A stretch of 64,000 nt of DNA from Oceanicaulis alexandrii DSM 11625 (GTDB lineage: Bacteria > Pseudomonadota > Alphaproteobacteria > Caulobacterales > Maricaulaceae): contig NZ_ATUP01000001.1 of assembly GCF_000420265.1 (NCBI RefSeq), positions 372,001 to 436,000 on the forward strand, in the 5' to 3' direction. Shown piece by piece: positions 1 to 9,186 of this stretch. Each line of letters opens with the position of its first letter. The first letter of the stretch is position 1. Both the position numbers and the translations under genes were made by a program. The notes beneath the pieces are model-generated. The model did no database searches. It worked only from the letters and a program-made list of their open reading frames with translations, and was not told the DNA's origin.

Positions 1-2
1 AT

Positions 3-236
3 CTCTCAGGCTCAGCGCCCTTGGGTGAGTCCGGTCTCAGCCTGATGGCGGGCATCGGTTATGAAACCGGCGCCTTCGGCGATCTTGATGGCGATGGCGA
101 CGACAAGGTCGACTGGACGATCGGCGTCGGCGGCTCGGCGTATGGCGTGGATTGGGCGCTGGCCTATATCGACACCAGCGAAGACACGGACGGGTCGGAT
201 GAAACCGCCGTCTTCACCATCTCCAAAGCCTTCTAG
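3..236 (+). CDS. C-terminal part of TorF-like putative porin (partial)
   Basis: The open frame enters from the left edge and stops at 236, so only the last 77 or so residues are visible. They show alternating short beta-strand-like segments (GYETGAFGDL, KVDWTIGVGGSAYGVDWALA, TAVFTISKAF) and end in phenylalanine, as outer-membrane beta-barrels usually do. The pattern resembles the TorF / CHP02001 family of putative porins seen in many alphaproteobacteria. The TTG at 21 is probably not the start, because the frame stays open upstream. The family call rests on a fragment and is moderate. Confidence 0.55.
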   Translation, partial: LSGSAPLGESGLSLMAGIGYETGAFGDLDGDGDDKVDWTIGVGGSAYGVDWALAYIDTSEDTDGSDETAVFTISKAF

Positions 237-257
237 ACAAGAAGCCTGTTCCATCGG

Positions 258-295
258 CGGTCTGAAACGGGGACTCCGTTTCAGACCGCTTGTCT
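258..295 (+). terminator. Intrinsic terminator after the porin-like gene
   Basis: A perfect 13-bp inverted repeat (258-270 with 276-288) with a 5-nt loop lies 21 nt after the stop codon and is followed by a modestly T-rich stretch. Confidence 0.65.
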
Positions 296-324
296 GTTGA
301 CCGCCAGCCGCCAAAGGCGTCGCC

Positions 325-639
325 ATGCGTCCCCTGTTCCGCACCCCGTCTGATGATCAGTTGAAAAGCCTCTCTGAAACGGATCTGCGTCTGTTTGTGG
401 CGCACCAGAAATATAATGTGCGCTCCAGACGGCTCGCTCTGAAGGAACTGCGCCAGAGACAGGCCCCACAGGGCTTCTCAGCCTCGCAGGCAAGCGCCCC
501 GCCTCACATATCAGGACCGCTGACCTCCGGGCCCGATTACAGGCCAAAAGGCGGGCTTGCGGATATCGCCTGGCTCGGCGTCCTGCTGGGCGCCGGCGCC
601 CTGACGCTTCATGTGATCAGTTGGTGGGGCGGGCTCTAG
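325..639 (+). CDS. Small hypothetical protein with C-terminal membrane helix
   Basis: This is a 104-residue protein of unknown function. The first half is charged and predicted soluble (SETDLRLFVAHQKYNVRSRR), the middle is Pro/Ser/Gly-rich, and the last 25 or so residues form one hydrophobic segment (IAWLGVLLGAGALTLHVISW), suggesting a tail-anchored inner-membrane protein. A weak AAAGG-type ribosome site precedes the ATG. It converges with the NTF2-like gene only 3 nt beyond its stop. No family was recognised. Confidence 0.6.
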   Translation: MRPLFRTPSDDQLKSLSETDLRLFVAHQKYNVRSRRLALKELRQRQAPQGFSASQASAPPHISGPLTSGPDYRPKGGLADIAWLGVLLGAGALTLHVISWWGGL

Positions 640-642
640 GCC

Positions 643-1104
643 TTATTCCGCCGCCGACGTGTGATCATGCACCACGCGCCAGCCCTCCTCGCGTTTACGA
701 ACGATCAGCGTGAACAGCCCGGTGGGTTCATCCGCCTCGCGGTAGAGCGTCCAGCGCCCGAACACATAGGCGGCGTCGTCTGAGAGCTGGGTGACGTCGA
801 GATCGGTGAACGCCAGCCAGCCCATGGCGTCCGGCGTGTCATAGCGCGCCTGATAGCGCGCCAAAGTCGCCGCCCAGCCCGTGGTCACCGATCCACCCGA
901 GGCGAACCGCAAATCCTCGCTTTGAAGATATCCGTCCATGAAGCCGGGAATATCGCCGGCGTTCCAGGCGTCCTGCTGGGCGGTCAGCACCTCACAGATC
1001 GACTGAACCTCAGCGCCCGTTCCGCTGCAGGAAGGCGCGTCCGTCTGGGCCTGAACGAGAAAAGCGGCGGCGAGCGCACTGACAATCATCATCGGGGACC
1101 CCAT
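643..1104 (-). CDS. Secreted NTF2-like (SnoaL/DUF4440-type) protein
   Basis: The 153-residue product starts with a hydrophobic signal-peptide-like segment (MMIVSALAAAFLVQAQ), so it is probably exported. The rest fits the NTF2-like/DUF4440 cone fold: a helical start (LTAQQDAWNAGDIPGFMDGY), a Gly/Ser-rich turn (FASGGSVTTGW), and C-terminal strands ending in WRVVHDHTS, typical of YybH-like proteins. Family members range from ketosteroid-isomerase-like enzymes to binding proteins, so no reaction can be assigned. The start could be Met1 or Met5. Confidence in the fold is good; function is unknown. Confidence 0.75.
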   Translation of the reverse strand: MGSPMMIVSALAAAFLVQAQTDAPSCSGTGAEVQSICEVLTAQQDAWNAGDIPGFMDGYLQSEDLRFASGGSVTTGWAATLARYQARYDTPDAMGWLAFTDLDVTQLSDDAAYVFGRWTLYREADEPTGLFTLIVRKREEGWRVVHDHTSAAE

Positions 1105-1249
1105 TTTCCATCTAACGACAGACAGAGTGAAGCGCGCCTGACGACACCGTCAACGCTTGATGAGATAGCGATGTCAGGAATGAGGAAGCGCAATAGTCTG
1201 GAGAAACAATCACCACCACCCCATAAAACGCCATGTTTTCAGGGAGAAG

Positions 1250-1325
1250 TGGTGAGCCGACAGGGATTCGAACCCTGGACCTACTGATTAAAAGTCAGTT
1301 GCTCTACCAGCTGAGCTATCGGCTC
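1250..1325 (-). tRNA. tRNA-Lys (TTT anticodon)
   Basis: The reverse complement folds as a standard 76-nt tRNA. It has a 7-bp acceptor stem GAGCCGA/TCGGCTC, D-arm TAGCTCAGCTGGTAGAGC, anticodon loop CTTTTAA with anticodon TTT, T-loop GTTCGAATC, discriminator A and an encoded CCA. Confidence 0.97.
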
Positions 1326-1346
1326 TCCGTCTCGAGAGGCGCGGAA

Positions 1347-1373
1347 CCTATAACCGGCGCCCCATACGGTCAA
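1347..1373 (-). promoter_or_regulatory. Candidate promoter of tRNA-Lys
   Basis: On the minus strand TTGACC (1373-1368) and TATAGG (1352-1347) are separated by 15 nt, about 20 nt upstream of the tRNA. The spacer is shorter than the usual 17 nt, so this is tentative. Confidence 0.35.
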
Positions 1374-1433
1374 CCCGGCTATATGCGGGAAACCCCCTCT
1401 TTTACAGTTGCACGATCATGATAGGACATAAGC

Positions 1434-2060
1434 ATGAAGAACACCCTGTCCAATTTGCTGATCTCCGGCGCGTTCGCGCTCATCCTGACCGCGTGCTCCA
1501 GCCTGCCCGACCTGCCGGAGACGCCCTTGGGGCGTACCGAATCAGTCGCGTCTGACACGGTGGGCCTGCCGCGGGCGCGGCCCGGCCAGATCGTGATCGA
1601 TAATGGCGATGAAACCGTGCCCACCCCTTATGGCGGTTCTGGCGCAGCGATCAGCTGCCCGGCCCTCGCCCGCGACATTGCGCGACTCACCTCACTGCTG
1701 GGGCCTGATGTCGAGGCGCCACGCCCGGAGGTGCAGACCGAAACTAACGAAGACTCAGAGGGCATGCTGGACCGCTCGCGCGATTTCGCCTCGTCCATCG
1801 CTGAAGATGCGCCGGATCTCGCCGCCGATACGGCGCGCGACACGATTGTGGGGCTGAACCCGACACGTCCCGTGGTGCGCTTCCTGGGCCGGGCGAGCGA
1901 GATTGAAGCCGCCGCCGCGCAAGAGCGCGAGCTGGCGCTCAAACGCCGCGCCTGGCTGCGCGGAGGTTTTGATGCGCTGAACTGTGAGCGGGCGACCCTG
2001 ATCGAAGCCATGGACGCCTATGGTTTGCTCAATGATGCAGAGGCGGAATCCGAGGACTAG
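1434..2060 (+). CDS. Hypothetical lipoprotein
   Basis: The 208-residue product begins with a lipoprotein signal peptide: Lys near the N-terminus, a hydrophobic core, and the lipobox LTAC with Cys at about residue 21. The mature part is acidic and rich in Ala, Glu and Asp, with a helical C-terminal half ([25 protein letters not shown]) and two further cysteines. No domain was recognised. It overlaps the end of tgt by 4 nt in convergent orientation. Likely membrane-anchored in the periplasm; role unknown. Confidence 0.8.
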   Translation: MKNTLSNLLISGAFALILTACSSLPDLPETPLGRTESVASDTVGLPRARPGQIVIDNGDETVPTPYGGSGAAISCPALARDIARLTSLLGPDVEAPRPEVQTETNEDSEGMLDRSRDFASSIAEDAPDLAADTARDTIVGLNPTRPVVRFLGRASEIEAAAAQERELALKRRAWLRGGFDALNCERATLIEAMDAYGLLNDAEAESED

Positions 2061-3184
2061 ATCGCGTCCGGGCCTTCATCCATGCGGGCATGGAACTGGG
2101 CGCGAAACGCCTCGAACTCCCCCGCCGCGATGGCGGCGCGCATGCGCGCAGTCAGGGTCTCGAAATAGGCGATGTTGTGCCAGGACAAGAGCATCGAGCC
2201 CAGATACTCACCCGCCCGGATCAGATGGTGCAGATAGGCGCGTGAATAATCCCGGCTGGCCGGGCAATCGAGCGTCTCGTCCATGGGCCGGGTATCTTCG
2301 GCGAAGCGGGCGTTCTTGACGTTCACCGGGCCCCAATCCGTCCACGCCTGACCATGACGGCCCGAGCGGGTCGGCAGCACGCAGTCAAACATGTCCACGC
2401 CGCGCGCGACCGCTTCCACCAGATCAATCGGCTTGCCCACGCCCATCAGATAACGCGGCCGTTCATGGGGCAGATGCGGCGTGGTGACATCGAGCACCTG
2501 ACACATCATCTCGAACCCTTCGCCCACGGCGAGGCCGCCAATGGCGTATCCGTCAAAGCCGATCTCGATCAGTCCTTCAGCGCTTTCGCGGCGCAAATCC
2601 TCATAGGTGCTGCCCTGGACGATGCCAAACAGCGCCTGGCCTGAGCGCTCACCGAACGCGTCTTTGGAGCGCTTCCCCCAGCGGCGGGACAGCTGCATGG
2701 AGCTGGCGGCGGCGTCGCGCTCGCACGGATAGGGCGTGCACTCATCAAGCTGCATGGAGATGTCCGCGCCCAGAAGGTCCGCCTGGATCTCGATGGAGCG
2801 CTCGGGCGTCAGCATATGCTTTGAGCCGTCGAGATGGCTTTTGAACGCCACGCCCTCTTCGGTCATGTCGCGCAGATCAGACAGCGACCAGACCTGGAAG
2901 CCGCCCGAATCGGTCAGGATCGGCCCATCCCAGCGCATAAAATGATGCAGGCCGCCCAAACGTTTGACCCGCTCCGCCCCAGGCCGCAGCATAAGGTGGT
3001 ACGTGTTGCCCAGAATGATGTCAGCGCCGACGGCTTTGACCTGTTCAGGATACAGCGCCTTCACCGTCGCCGCCGTGCCGACCGGCATGAAGGCGGGCGT
3101 GCGAATATCCCCGCGCGGGGTCTTGAGCACGCCGGTTCGGGCGGCGCCGTCGGTGGCGTGAAGATCAAAATCAAAGCTGGGCAT
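2057..3184 (-). CDS. tgt: Queuine/preQ1 tRNA-guanine transglycosylase
   Basis: Tgt exchanges guanine-34 for preQ1 in tRNAs with GUN anticodons, the step before QueA in queuosine synthesis. At 375 residues it has family length. The substrate-site motif [13 protein letters not shown] and the nucleophile region [16 protein letters not shown] are both present, as are [10 protein letters not shown] and the SRAYLHHL helix. The zinc site is unusual. Where characterised enzymes have C-x-C-x2-C before SRAYLHHL, this protein reads TLDCPASRD, keeping one of three cysteines, although the later His (SWHNIAYF) is retained. queA lies about 1.8 kb away on the same strand, separated by plus-strand genes. Confidence 0.97.
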   Translation of the reverse strand: MPSFDFDLHATDGAARTGVLKTPRGDIRTPAFMPVGTAATVKALYPEQVKAVGADIILGNTYHLMLRPGAERVKRLGGLHHFMRWDGPILTDSGGFQVWSLSDLRDMTEEGVAFKSHLDGSKHMLTPERSIEIQADLLGADISMQLDECTPYPCERDAAASSMQLSRRWGKRSKDAFGERSGQALFGIVQGSTYEDLRRESAEGLIEIGFDGYAIGGLAVGEGFEMMCQVLDVTTPHLPHERPRYLMGVGKPIDLVEAVARGVDMFDCVLPTRSGRHGQAWTDWGPVNVKNARFAEDTRPMDETLDCPASRDYSRAYLHHLIRAGEYLGSMLLSWHNIAYFETLTARMRAAIAAGEFEAFRAQFHARMDEGPDAI

Positions 3185-3216
3185 CAGAACCTGGCGATAC
3201 TGCGGGAGAGAGTTGA

Positions 3217-4764
3217 GTGAGTTGGAAAGACGAAATCGCCCATTTGCGCAAGCGTCAGGCGCTGGCTCATAACATGGGCGGAGCTGAAAAGCTCGCCCGT
3301 CAAAAGGCGGCAGGAAGGCTCAACGTCCGGGAAAGACTGGACCTTTTGCTTGATCCGGGCAGTTTTCGGGAAATCGGCTCGCTCACCGGCAAGGCGCGCA
3401 CAAATGCAGAGGGCGGCTTTGAGGGCTTCTCTCCGGCCAATTGCATCTTCGGACGCGGCACGGTTCGCGGGCGCCCGGTGGCGGTGGTGGCGGACGATTT
3501 CACCGTGCGCGGCGGCGCGGCGGACGCCGCCATCGTCGAGAAACAGGTCGAAGCGGAAAAGATGGCGGGCGAGCTGGGCCTGCCCTTGATCAGACTGATC
3601 GAGGGCACGGGCGGCGGCGGCTCGGTCAAATCCATTCTCGACATGGGCGCCAGCTATGTGCCGTTTAATCCAGCCTGGGACCAGGTGGTGGCCAATCTTG
3701 AACGGGTGCCGGTGGTGTCGTTGGCGCTTGGTCCGGTCGCGGGCTTGGGCGCGGCGCGGGCGGTGTCTTCACACTATTGCGTCATGGTCAAAGGCCAGTC
3801 GCAAATGTTCATTGCGGGGCCGCCCGTGGTGGCGGGGGTCGGTGAGCATGTCACCAAGGAGGAGCTGGGCGGATCCGACCTGCAGCTCGCCGCGGGCGCC
3901 GCAGACGACGCCTACGCCAGCGAAGCGGACGCCATGGAGGCGGCGCGCTGGTTTCTCTCCTATCTGCCCGACATGGCGGGCGATGCGGCGGACCGCATAA
4001 AGCCGAGTGATGATCCCGCACGGATTGACGAAAGCCTTCGCGAGATCGTGCCGCGCGACAAGCGCTTCGGCTATGACATGCGCGCGATCCTGAATGCGAC
4101 CCTTGATCAAGGCAGCGTGTTCGAGATGGGCCGTCATTTTGGCAGCTCGGTGATCACCGCCCTCGCCCGCCTCGACGGCTGGCCCATCGCGGTGCTGGCC
4201 AGCAATCCCAATGTCTATGGCGGCGGCTGGACGGCGGAAGCGGCGCAAAAGATCATTCGCTTTGTGGATCTGGCGGAAACCTTCCGCCTGCCAGTGGTGC
4301 ATTTCGTGGACGTGCCGGGCTTTGTCATCGGCACCCGCGCCGAGCGCGCCGGCACGATCCGTCATGGCGCGCGCGCCTTGTCCGCCATTTATCAAGCCAG
4401 CGTGCCCTGGTGCACCATGCTGATCCGCAAGGCCTATGGCGTGGCGGGGGCTGCGATGATGGACCATACCCGCTTTCGCTATCGTTATGCCTGGCCGTCG
4501 GGCGATTGGGGCTCGCTGCCGCTGGAAGGCGGGGTGGAAGCCGCGTTCAAATCCGTGCTGGAAAAAGCTGAAGACCCCGAAGCGCTCAAGGAAGAGCTGC
4601 GCGCCCGGATGCGCGATCTCTCCGACCCGTTCAAGACCGCCGAGCGGTTCTGGATCGAGGAGATCATCGATCCGGCGGACACCCGGCCCTTGCTGACGGA
4701 GTTCGCGAACCTCACCGCCAAGCTGCGCACCCGCGACACGCCGGGGACGCGTTACCGGCCATAG
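3217..4764 (+). CDS. Acyl-CoA carboxylase carboxyltransferase (beta) subunit
   Basis: This 515-residue protein belongs to the biotin-dependent acyl-CoA carboxylase beta family, which moves carboxyl from carboxybiotin to an acyl-CoA. The N-terminal half has [21 protein letters not shown], typical of propionyl-/methylcrotonyl-type subunits, and the Gly-rich oxyanion region [11 protein letters not shown]. The C-terminal half has [19 protein letters not shown] and [12 protein letters not shown]. The start is GTG with GGGAGAG upstream. No alpha subunit carrying biotin carboxylase and biotin carrier domains is adjacent, so the substrate cannot be inferred from context. Confidence 0.9.
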   Translation: MSWKDEIAHLRKRQALAHNMGGAEKLARQKAAGRLNVRERLDLLLDPGSFREIGSLTGKARTNAEGGFEGFSPANCIFGRGTVRGRPVAVVADDFTVRGGAADAAIVEKQVEAEKMAGELGLPLIRLIEGTGGGGSVKSILDMGASYVPFNPAWDQVVANLERVPVVSLALGPVAGLGAARAVSSHYCVMVKGQSQMFIAGPPVVAGVGEHVTKEELGGSDLQLAAGAADDAYASEADAMEAARWFLSYLPDMAGDAADRIKPSDDPARIDESLREIVPRDKRFGYDMRAILNATLDQGSVFEMGRHFGSSVITALARLDGWPIAVLASNPNVYGGGWTAEAAQKIIRFVDLAETFRLPVVHFVDVPGFVIGTRAERAGTIRHGARALSAIYQASVPWCTMLIRKAYGVAGAAMMDHTRFRYRYAWPSGDWGSLPLEGGVEAAFKSVLEKAEDPEALKEELRARMRDLSDPFKTAERFWIEEIIDPADTRPLLTEFANLTAKLRTRDTPGTRYRP

Positions 4765-4851
4765 AGCCAATCACTCGCAAGTACACAAACTATCGATTGG
4801 ACCGTGATCGAAGGGCCGGCGCAGGATGGGCTCAACACAAAGGAGCCCGCC

Positions 4852-5010
4852 ATGATGAAAGACGAATACGAATATCTGTGCCTGATGGTGCTGGATGACG
4901 AAGACACCGTGAAAGCCGACCCTGATCTCGCCTGCGGCTGCGCCATGTATCTGACGCGGCAGGGTTATGACCAGGTGGATGACGGAACAGTCTGCGGGAC
5001 CACCGACTAG
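4852..5010 (+). CDS. Small acidic cysteine-containing protein
   Basis: A 52-residue protein with start ATG at 4852, chosen because a strong AAAGGAG lies 6 nt upstream; an ATG-like start at 4804 would be less well supported. The product is acidic, with an aromatic N-terminal segment ([20 protein letters not shown]) and four cysteines (LCL, ACGC, VCG). It lies 87 nt after the carboxylase gene and overlaps the queA stop by 4 nt convergently. No homologue was recognised. Clear ribosome site and compact coding suggest it is real. Confidence 0.6.
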   Translation: MMKDEYEYLCLMVLDDEDTVKADPDLACGCAMYLTRQGYDQVDDGTVCGTTD

Positions 5011-6080
5011 CCCTTCCGCCAGAGCAGGCTGGAATCGCCATAGGAGAAGAAGCGGTAGTGCTCACGTATGGCGTGGGCATAGGCCGCGTGCATTTCCTCA
5101 AACCCCGCCAGCGCGCTGACCAGCATGAAGAGCGTGGATTTGGGAAGGTGGAAATTGGTCATCAGCGCGTCAATCACCTTGAACCGGTAACCCGGCGTGA
5201 TGAAGATCGCGGTGTCGCGCGCCTCGGCGCGGACCGTGCCGTCCTCCTCCGAGGCGCTTTCCAGCGTGCGGATCGACGTGGTGCCCACCGCGATGATGCG
5301 GCCGCCCGCCTTGCGGGTCTGGTTGATCAACTCCGCCGTCTGTTCGCTGATCTCGTAGTATTCCGCGTGCATCTGGTGCTCGGACAGATCATCGGTTTTC
5401 ACCGGCAGGAACGTCCCCGCCCCCACATGCAGCGTCACATGGGTGCGCTTGATCCCGCGCGCGTCGAGTGCGGAAAACAGACGATCGGTGAAGTGCAGAC
5501 CGGCCGTCGGCGCCGCCACCGACCCCGCCTTGTCCGGCGCAGCGTAGACGGTCTGGTAATCGTCGAGATCCGCGGCGTCCGCGGCGCGCTTTGAGGCGAT
5601 GTAGGGCGGCAGCGGCGGCGCGCCCGCCTCCACGATCGCCTTGTCGAGTTCAACGCCTGCGCGATCAAACGTCAGCACGACCTCCCCGCCTTCGCGCTTT
5701 TCAGTCACCTGGGCGGTCAGCCCGCCCTTGAACTGCAGCGTATCGCCTTCTTTCAGCCGCTTGGCGGGGCGCACAAAAGCGCGCCAGACCGTCTCATCAT
5801 CGCGCTTGTGCAGATTGATCTCGATCTGCGCATCCCCGCCGCCGCCATGGGCGCGCGCCGGGCGCACGCCTGTCAGCGCCGCCGGAATGACGCGGGTGTC
5901 GTTGAAGACCAGAAGATCGCCGGGTTCGAGCAGGTCTGGAAGGTCAAGAACGCCCAGATCCGACAAACCGCCATCCTTCACCTGCAACAGACGCGCAGTG
6001 TCGCGCGGACGCGCCGGGCGCAGCGCAATCCGGTCTTCAGGCAGATGAAAATCAAAATCGGTCAGTCGCAATTGAGTCAT
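5007..6080 (-). CDS. queA: S-adenosylmethionine:tRNA ribosyltransferase-isomerase
   Basis: QueA transfers and isomerises the ribosyl group of SAM onto preQ1-tRNA, giving epoxyqueuosine, the step after Tgt. The 357-residue length matches the family. Hallmarks include [19 protein letters not shown] near the start, [12 protein letters not shown], the conserved [19 protein letters not shown], and [20 protein letters not shown] toward the C-terminus. tgt follows on the same strand after an interruption by the plus-strand carboxylase and small acidic gene. Confidence 0.98.
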   Translation of the reverse strand: MTQLRLTDFDFHLPEDRIALRPARPRDTARLLQVKDGGLSDLGVLDLPDLLEPGDLLVFNDTRVIPAALTGVRPARAHGGGGDAQIEINLHKRDDETVWRAFVRPAKRLKEGDTLQFKGGLTAQVTEKREGGEVVLTFDRAGVELDKAIVEAGAPPLPPYIASKRAADAADLDDYQTVYAAPDKAGSVAAPTAGLHFTDRLFSALDARGIKRTHVTLHVGAGTFLPVKTDDLSEHQMHAEYYEISEQTAELINQTRKAGGRIIAVGTTSIRTLESASEEDGTVRAEARDTAIFITPGYRFKVIDALMTNFHLPKSTLFMLVSALAGFEEMHAAYAHAIREHYRFFSYGDSSLLWRKG

Positions 6081-6153
6081 AACATTCCTTCAAGCTGGCG
6101 GTGATATACGCACAGCCTCGCTCGCCCGCCAGACATCCGGACAGAAATCTCGC

Positions 6154-7128
6154 ATGCTTCCTCCCCGCCCCTTGTTGACGAAGGCCTTTCGCATGGCCGC
6201 CTATCTGATCTGCATCGCGGCGTGCGTGTGTCTGGGGCTGACCTATGGCGTGCTGCTGTCCGGCGCGTTTCGGCCCAAAGCTGATGTCTTCAACATGATC
6301 TGGCCAGTCCCTGTGATGGCCGGCGTTCTGGCTGGGACAGCGCTTTATGTCTTGCGCCCAGAAGGCTTGAAGACGCTCCGGCGCATCGGTCTGGCCGCGA
6401 GCGCCGTTCTGGTCTTGCAGGCGCTGCCCTACGCCCAGCTTCAACCGCATCCGGACAGCCTGCCGCCCCGCAGCGAAACCGGCGAAGCCCTGCGTCTGGC
6501 CAGTTTCAATCACTGGCATCTGAACCGGGACCCGGACGCCGCGATCGCCTTCCTGCGCGAAGGCGATTTCGATCTGGTCTTCCTGCAGGAAGTCGGCGGC
6601 GCCTCCCGACAGACGCCGCTCAGTCTGGAAGAGGACTATCCCTATCAGGTCTATTGCGCCTGGGGCACGGCGCTGATCTCGCGCAGGCCCGTGCTCGAAC
6701 AAGGCTGTGATGAATACCGCACCGTGCCGGCCGCCTATATGCAGATCGAGTTCCAGGGCGCGCCCCTGCGGCTGACCAGCACCCATTTCGCGCGCCCGAC
6801 ACGACCGGACCTGTACCAATACCATCGCGAACGTCTGTCGGCGTTGATCGCGGCGCAGACGGAACACGCCCAGATTCTGGCCGGGGATTTCAACACCGCC
6901 GAAAAAGGCTTTTCAATGCGGGCTTTGAGAGACGCTCTCTATCCGCTCAAACGCGTAACCCACGGCCTGCGCACCTGGCCGTCTGAACGCCTCATCCCCA
7001 TGCCTATGCTAGGGATAGACCATATCTGGGTAAGTGACGGGCTCTGCGCGTCACAGACGGGCGCAGCGCCAGACGCCGGGTCTGATCACCGCCCCGTCTT
7101 CACGCTGGTGGAGCGGTGCGAGACCTGA
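6154..7128 (+). CDS. Membrane-anchored endonuclease/exonuclease/phosphatase family protein
   Basis: The 324-residue product begins with three hydrophobic segments (about residues 10-35, 48-68 and 75-92), followed by an EEP domain. Catalytic signatures are visible in order: LASFNHWHLN, the metal-binding Glu in LVFLQEVGG, AGDFNTAEKG, GIDHIWVS and the terminal SDHRPVF. EEP enzymes cleave phosphodiester or phosphomonoester bonds in DNA, lipids or sugars. The membrane anchor puts the catalytic domain at the membrane surface, probably periplasmic. The substrate is not predictable. Confidence 0.85.
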   Translation: MLPPRPLLTKAFRMAAYLICIAACVCLGLTYGVLLSGAFRPKADVFNMIWPVPVMAGVLAGTALYVLRPEGLKTLRRIGLAASAVLVLQALPYAQLQPHPDSLPPRSETGEALRLASFNHWHLNRDPDAAIAFLREGDFDLVFLQEVGGASRQTPLSLEEDYPYQVYCAWGTALISRRPVLEQGCDEYRTVPAAYMQIEFQGAPLRLTSTHFARPTRPDLYQYHRERLSALIAAQTEHAQILAGDFNTAEKGFSMRALRDALYPLKRVTHGLRTWPSERLIPMPMLGIDHIWVSDGLCASQTGAAPDAGSDHRPVFTLVERCET

Positions 7129-7144
7129 CTGATCGCCACAAACA

Positions 7145-7173
7145 AAACGGGCGGCTCGATGAGCCGCCCGTTT
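7145..7173 (-). terminator. Intrinsic terminator after cyclophilin gene
   Basis: A perfect 13-bp inverted repeat (7145-7157 with 7161-7173, 3-nt loop) lies between two convergent genes. On the minus strand it is followed by TTTTGTTTG, so it best serves the cyclophilin operon, though it may also act on the plus strand. Confidence 0.75.
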
Positions 7174-7197
7174 CACACATCATCGCAGAAACAAGAT

Positions 7198-7650
7198 CTA
7201 GCGTACGGACGCCTTGACGATCTTGCCCGGCTCGGCGGGCGGCTCGCCCTTGGGCAGCGCATCTACGTGTTCCATGCCGGAGATTACTTCACCCCAGACG
7301 GTGTACTGGTTGTCGAGATACGGCACGGCGTCGAGGCAGATGAAGAACTGGCTGTCCGCAGAATTGGGATCCATGGCGCGCGCCATGGACATGGTGCCGC
7401 GCACATGCGGTTCGGCGGTAAACTCGGCCTCAATGTTCTGGCCCGAGCCGCCCATGCCATTGCCGTTCGGGCAACCACCCTGCGCGACAAAGCCGTCGAT
7501 CACACGGTGAAAGGTCAAACCGTCATAAAAGCCTTCAGAGGCCAGCTCGGAGATACGGGCGACATGCTTGGGCGCCAGGTCGGGGCGCAGGCGAATGACG
7601 ACATCGCCGCCTTCCAGGGTGAACACGAGTTCTTGCTTGGCGTCGGACAC
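7198..7650 (-). CDS. Cytoplasmic cyclophilin-type peptidyl-prolyl isomerase
   Basis: About 150 residues with the compact bacterial cyclophilin fold. LTFHRVIDGFVAQGG carries the catalytic Arg, then GTMSMARAMDPNSADSQFFI and NQYTVWGEVISGM. It catalyses cis-trans isomerisation of proline bonds. No signal peptide is visible, so it is probably cytoplasmic. The start is set at GTG 7650 because AAAGGAG precedes it by 6 nt; a longer frame upstream has Arg-rich, unlikely sequence. It follows the lipoprotein cyclophilin by 26 nt in the gyrA-coaD run. Confidence 0.93.
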   Translation of the reverse strand: MSDAKQELVFTLEGGDVVIRLRPDLAPKHVARISELASEGFYDGLTFHRVIDGFVAQGGCPNGNGMGGSGQNIEAEFTAEPHVRGTMSMARAMDPNSADSQFFICLDAVPYLDNQYTVWGEVISGMEHVDALPKGEPPAEPGKIVKASVR

Positions 7651-7676
7651 GACGGTCTCCTTTGGAGGATGGGTTC

Positions 7677-8657
7677 TTAATCGAGGACGCGCACAGGCAC
7701 GTCGATGGCGCAAAGGTCAGGCAGGCGGCCGTTCTCACGGCTGGCCGCCAACGCTTCAAGGTAGGCAGTGAAGCTGGGCGAGCGCGTATCCATGACCTGC
7801 ACCGTCGGCGCATCGGTCATGTCGCGAGCCAGCTCAAACTCTTCAATGATGTCGGGGCGGAAGCCCAGGGTCTGGCCCTGAGTGCCGACATTCAGGTTTT
7901 CTACCACGTCTTGCCCGACACGCACCTTGCCCCAGACGGTATACTGAGTGTTCAGATGTTCAGCCTCGCCGCGCACGATATAGAACTGCGCATTGCCAGA
8001 ATTGGGATCACTGGTGCGCGCCATGGCGACGGCGCCGTCACAATGCATCAACCAGCTATCCACCCGTCCGTCTGCGACGATGCCCGCAAGCGCTGCAGGC
8101 TGTGTGCCGACCGGAAAGCCATTCCAGAATCCAGCCTGAGCCATGGGGCCGCCCCGTGTGGCGCGGCGCTCCTGAAGCTCATTCACGATGATGGCGTTGG
8201 GATCGCGGCGAATGCCGAATTCCGCCTGGATCGGATCAAACGGCGCCTGGATGCTGGGATTGTCCACAGCCCCGCCGCCTTGCGCCATGAAGCCGTCGAT
8301 CACGCGGTGAAAGACCTTCCAGTCCAGCCAATCCGTTTCGGCCAGCATGCGTACGCGCTCGGCATGGATCGGGGTGAACTCGTCCTGCAGCTCTATCCAG
8401 ACGTCGCCCTTGCTGGTCACCATGTGGATCAGGTCTTCCGCATCCACAGTGCGCCAGGCGCTGTCAGGCGCATCTGCAATAATGTCCGCGCCTGGCGCCG
8501 CAACCGGCGCCGCCGCTGCAGGCTGAGCCGCCTCGCTTGCTGGCGCCGCGTCCTGGGTCTGGCTTTCAGTTTCCGCCTCCGCGCACGCCGTCAGCATCAT
8601 GGCTGACAGGCAGGCGGTGGCTAACACACGGGCTTTCAGAAGAGCGCTCTGGGCCAT
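7677..8657 (-). CDS. Lipoprotein cyclophilin-type peptidyl-prolyl isomerase
   Basis: The 326-residue product has a lipoprotein signal (LSAMMLTAC, lipobox Cys at about 25), an Ala/Glu-rich linker, and then a cyclophilin domain. FHRVIDGFMAQGGG, VAMARTSDPNSGNAQFYI and NTQYTVWGKV are recognisable. A long insertion (about residues 130-200) separates the catalytic and substrate-loop motifs, a feature of alphaproteobacterial secreted cyclophilins. It probably assists folding of envelope proteins. Its ATG overlaps the coaD stop by one base (TAATG), so the two are translationally coupled. Confidence 0.93.
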   Translation of the reverse strand: MAQSALLKARVLATACLSAMMLTACAEAETESQTQDAAPASEAAQPAAAAPVAAPGADIIADAPDSAWRTVDAEDLIHMVTSKGDVWIELQDEFTPIHAERVRMLAETDWLDWKVFHRVIDGFMAQGGGAVDNPSIQAPFDPIQAEFGIRRDPNAIIVNELQERRATRGGPMAQAGFWNGFPVGTQPAALAGIVADGRVDSWLMHCDGAVAMARTSDPNSGNAQFYIVRGEAEHLNTQYTVWGKVRVGQDVVENLNVGTQGQTLGFRPDIIEEFELARDMTDAPTVQVMDTRSPSFTAYLEALAASRENGRLPDLCAIDVPVRVLD

Positions 8658-9148
8658 TAGACGAATTTCTCCAACAAACGCGCTTTGACCAAGGCTGGAA
8701 CAAAAGGCGTGATATCCCCGTCCAGCTTGGCGATTTCCTTGACCAGACGAGAAGCGATCGCCTGATGGCGCGGGTCAGCCATCAAGAATACGGTTTCGAT
8801 ATCCGCATTCAGGCGCTGGTTCATCCCCACCATCTGAAACTCGTATTCAAAGTCCGACACCGCGCGCAGGCCGCGAATGATCGAGCTGGCGCCGACTTTC
8901 TCGGCGAAATGCATCAACAGGCCTTCAAACGGCAAGACTTCAATCTCGGTGTCGCCCGCCACCGATTCCGCCAGCTCTCGGGCCATCTCGACCCGTTCCT
9001 CAAAGCTGAAGAGCGGGTTTTTGGCGTCATTGCGTGCAACGCCGATGACCAGCTTGTCATAGAGCTTCACAGCCCGGCCGATAATATCGAGATGGCCGTT
9101 GGTCACCGGGTCAAAAGTCCCCGGATACAGCGCGACGCGGCGTTTCAT
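8657..9148 (-). CDS. coaD: Phosphopantetheine adenylyltransferase
   Basis: CoaD makes dephospho-CoA from 4-phosphopantetheine and ATP, the penultimate step of coenzyme A synthesis. The 163-residue length is normal. The nucleotidyltransferase motif YPGTFDPVTNGHLDII (T/HxGH) is at the N-terminus, and IIRGLRAVSDFEYEFQM and the ADPRHQAIASRLVKEIA helix follow. It lies 38 nt downstream of gyrA and is coupled to the downstream cyclophilin gene, an order common in alphaproteobacteria. Confidence 0.98.
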   Translation of the reverse strand: MKRRVALYPGTFDPVTNGHLDIIGRAVKLYDKLVIGVARNDAKNPLFSFEERVEMARELAESVAGDTEIEVLPFEGLLMHFAEKVGASSIIRGLRAVSDFEYEFQMVGMNQRLNADIETVFLMADPRHQAIASRLVKEIAKLDGDITPFVPALVKARLLEKFV

Positions 9149-9186
9149 GGCGGTCTCCCCAAAGCCCGGTGCGGTCTTGGCTCGGT

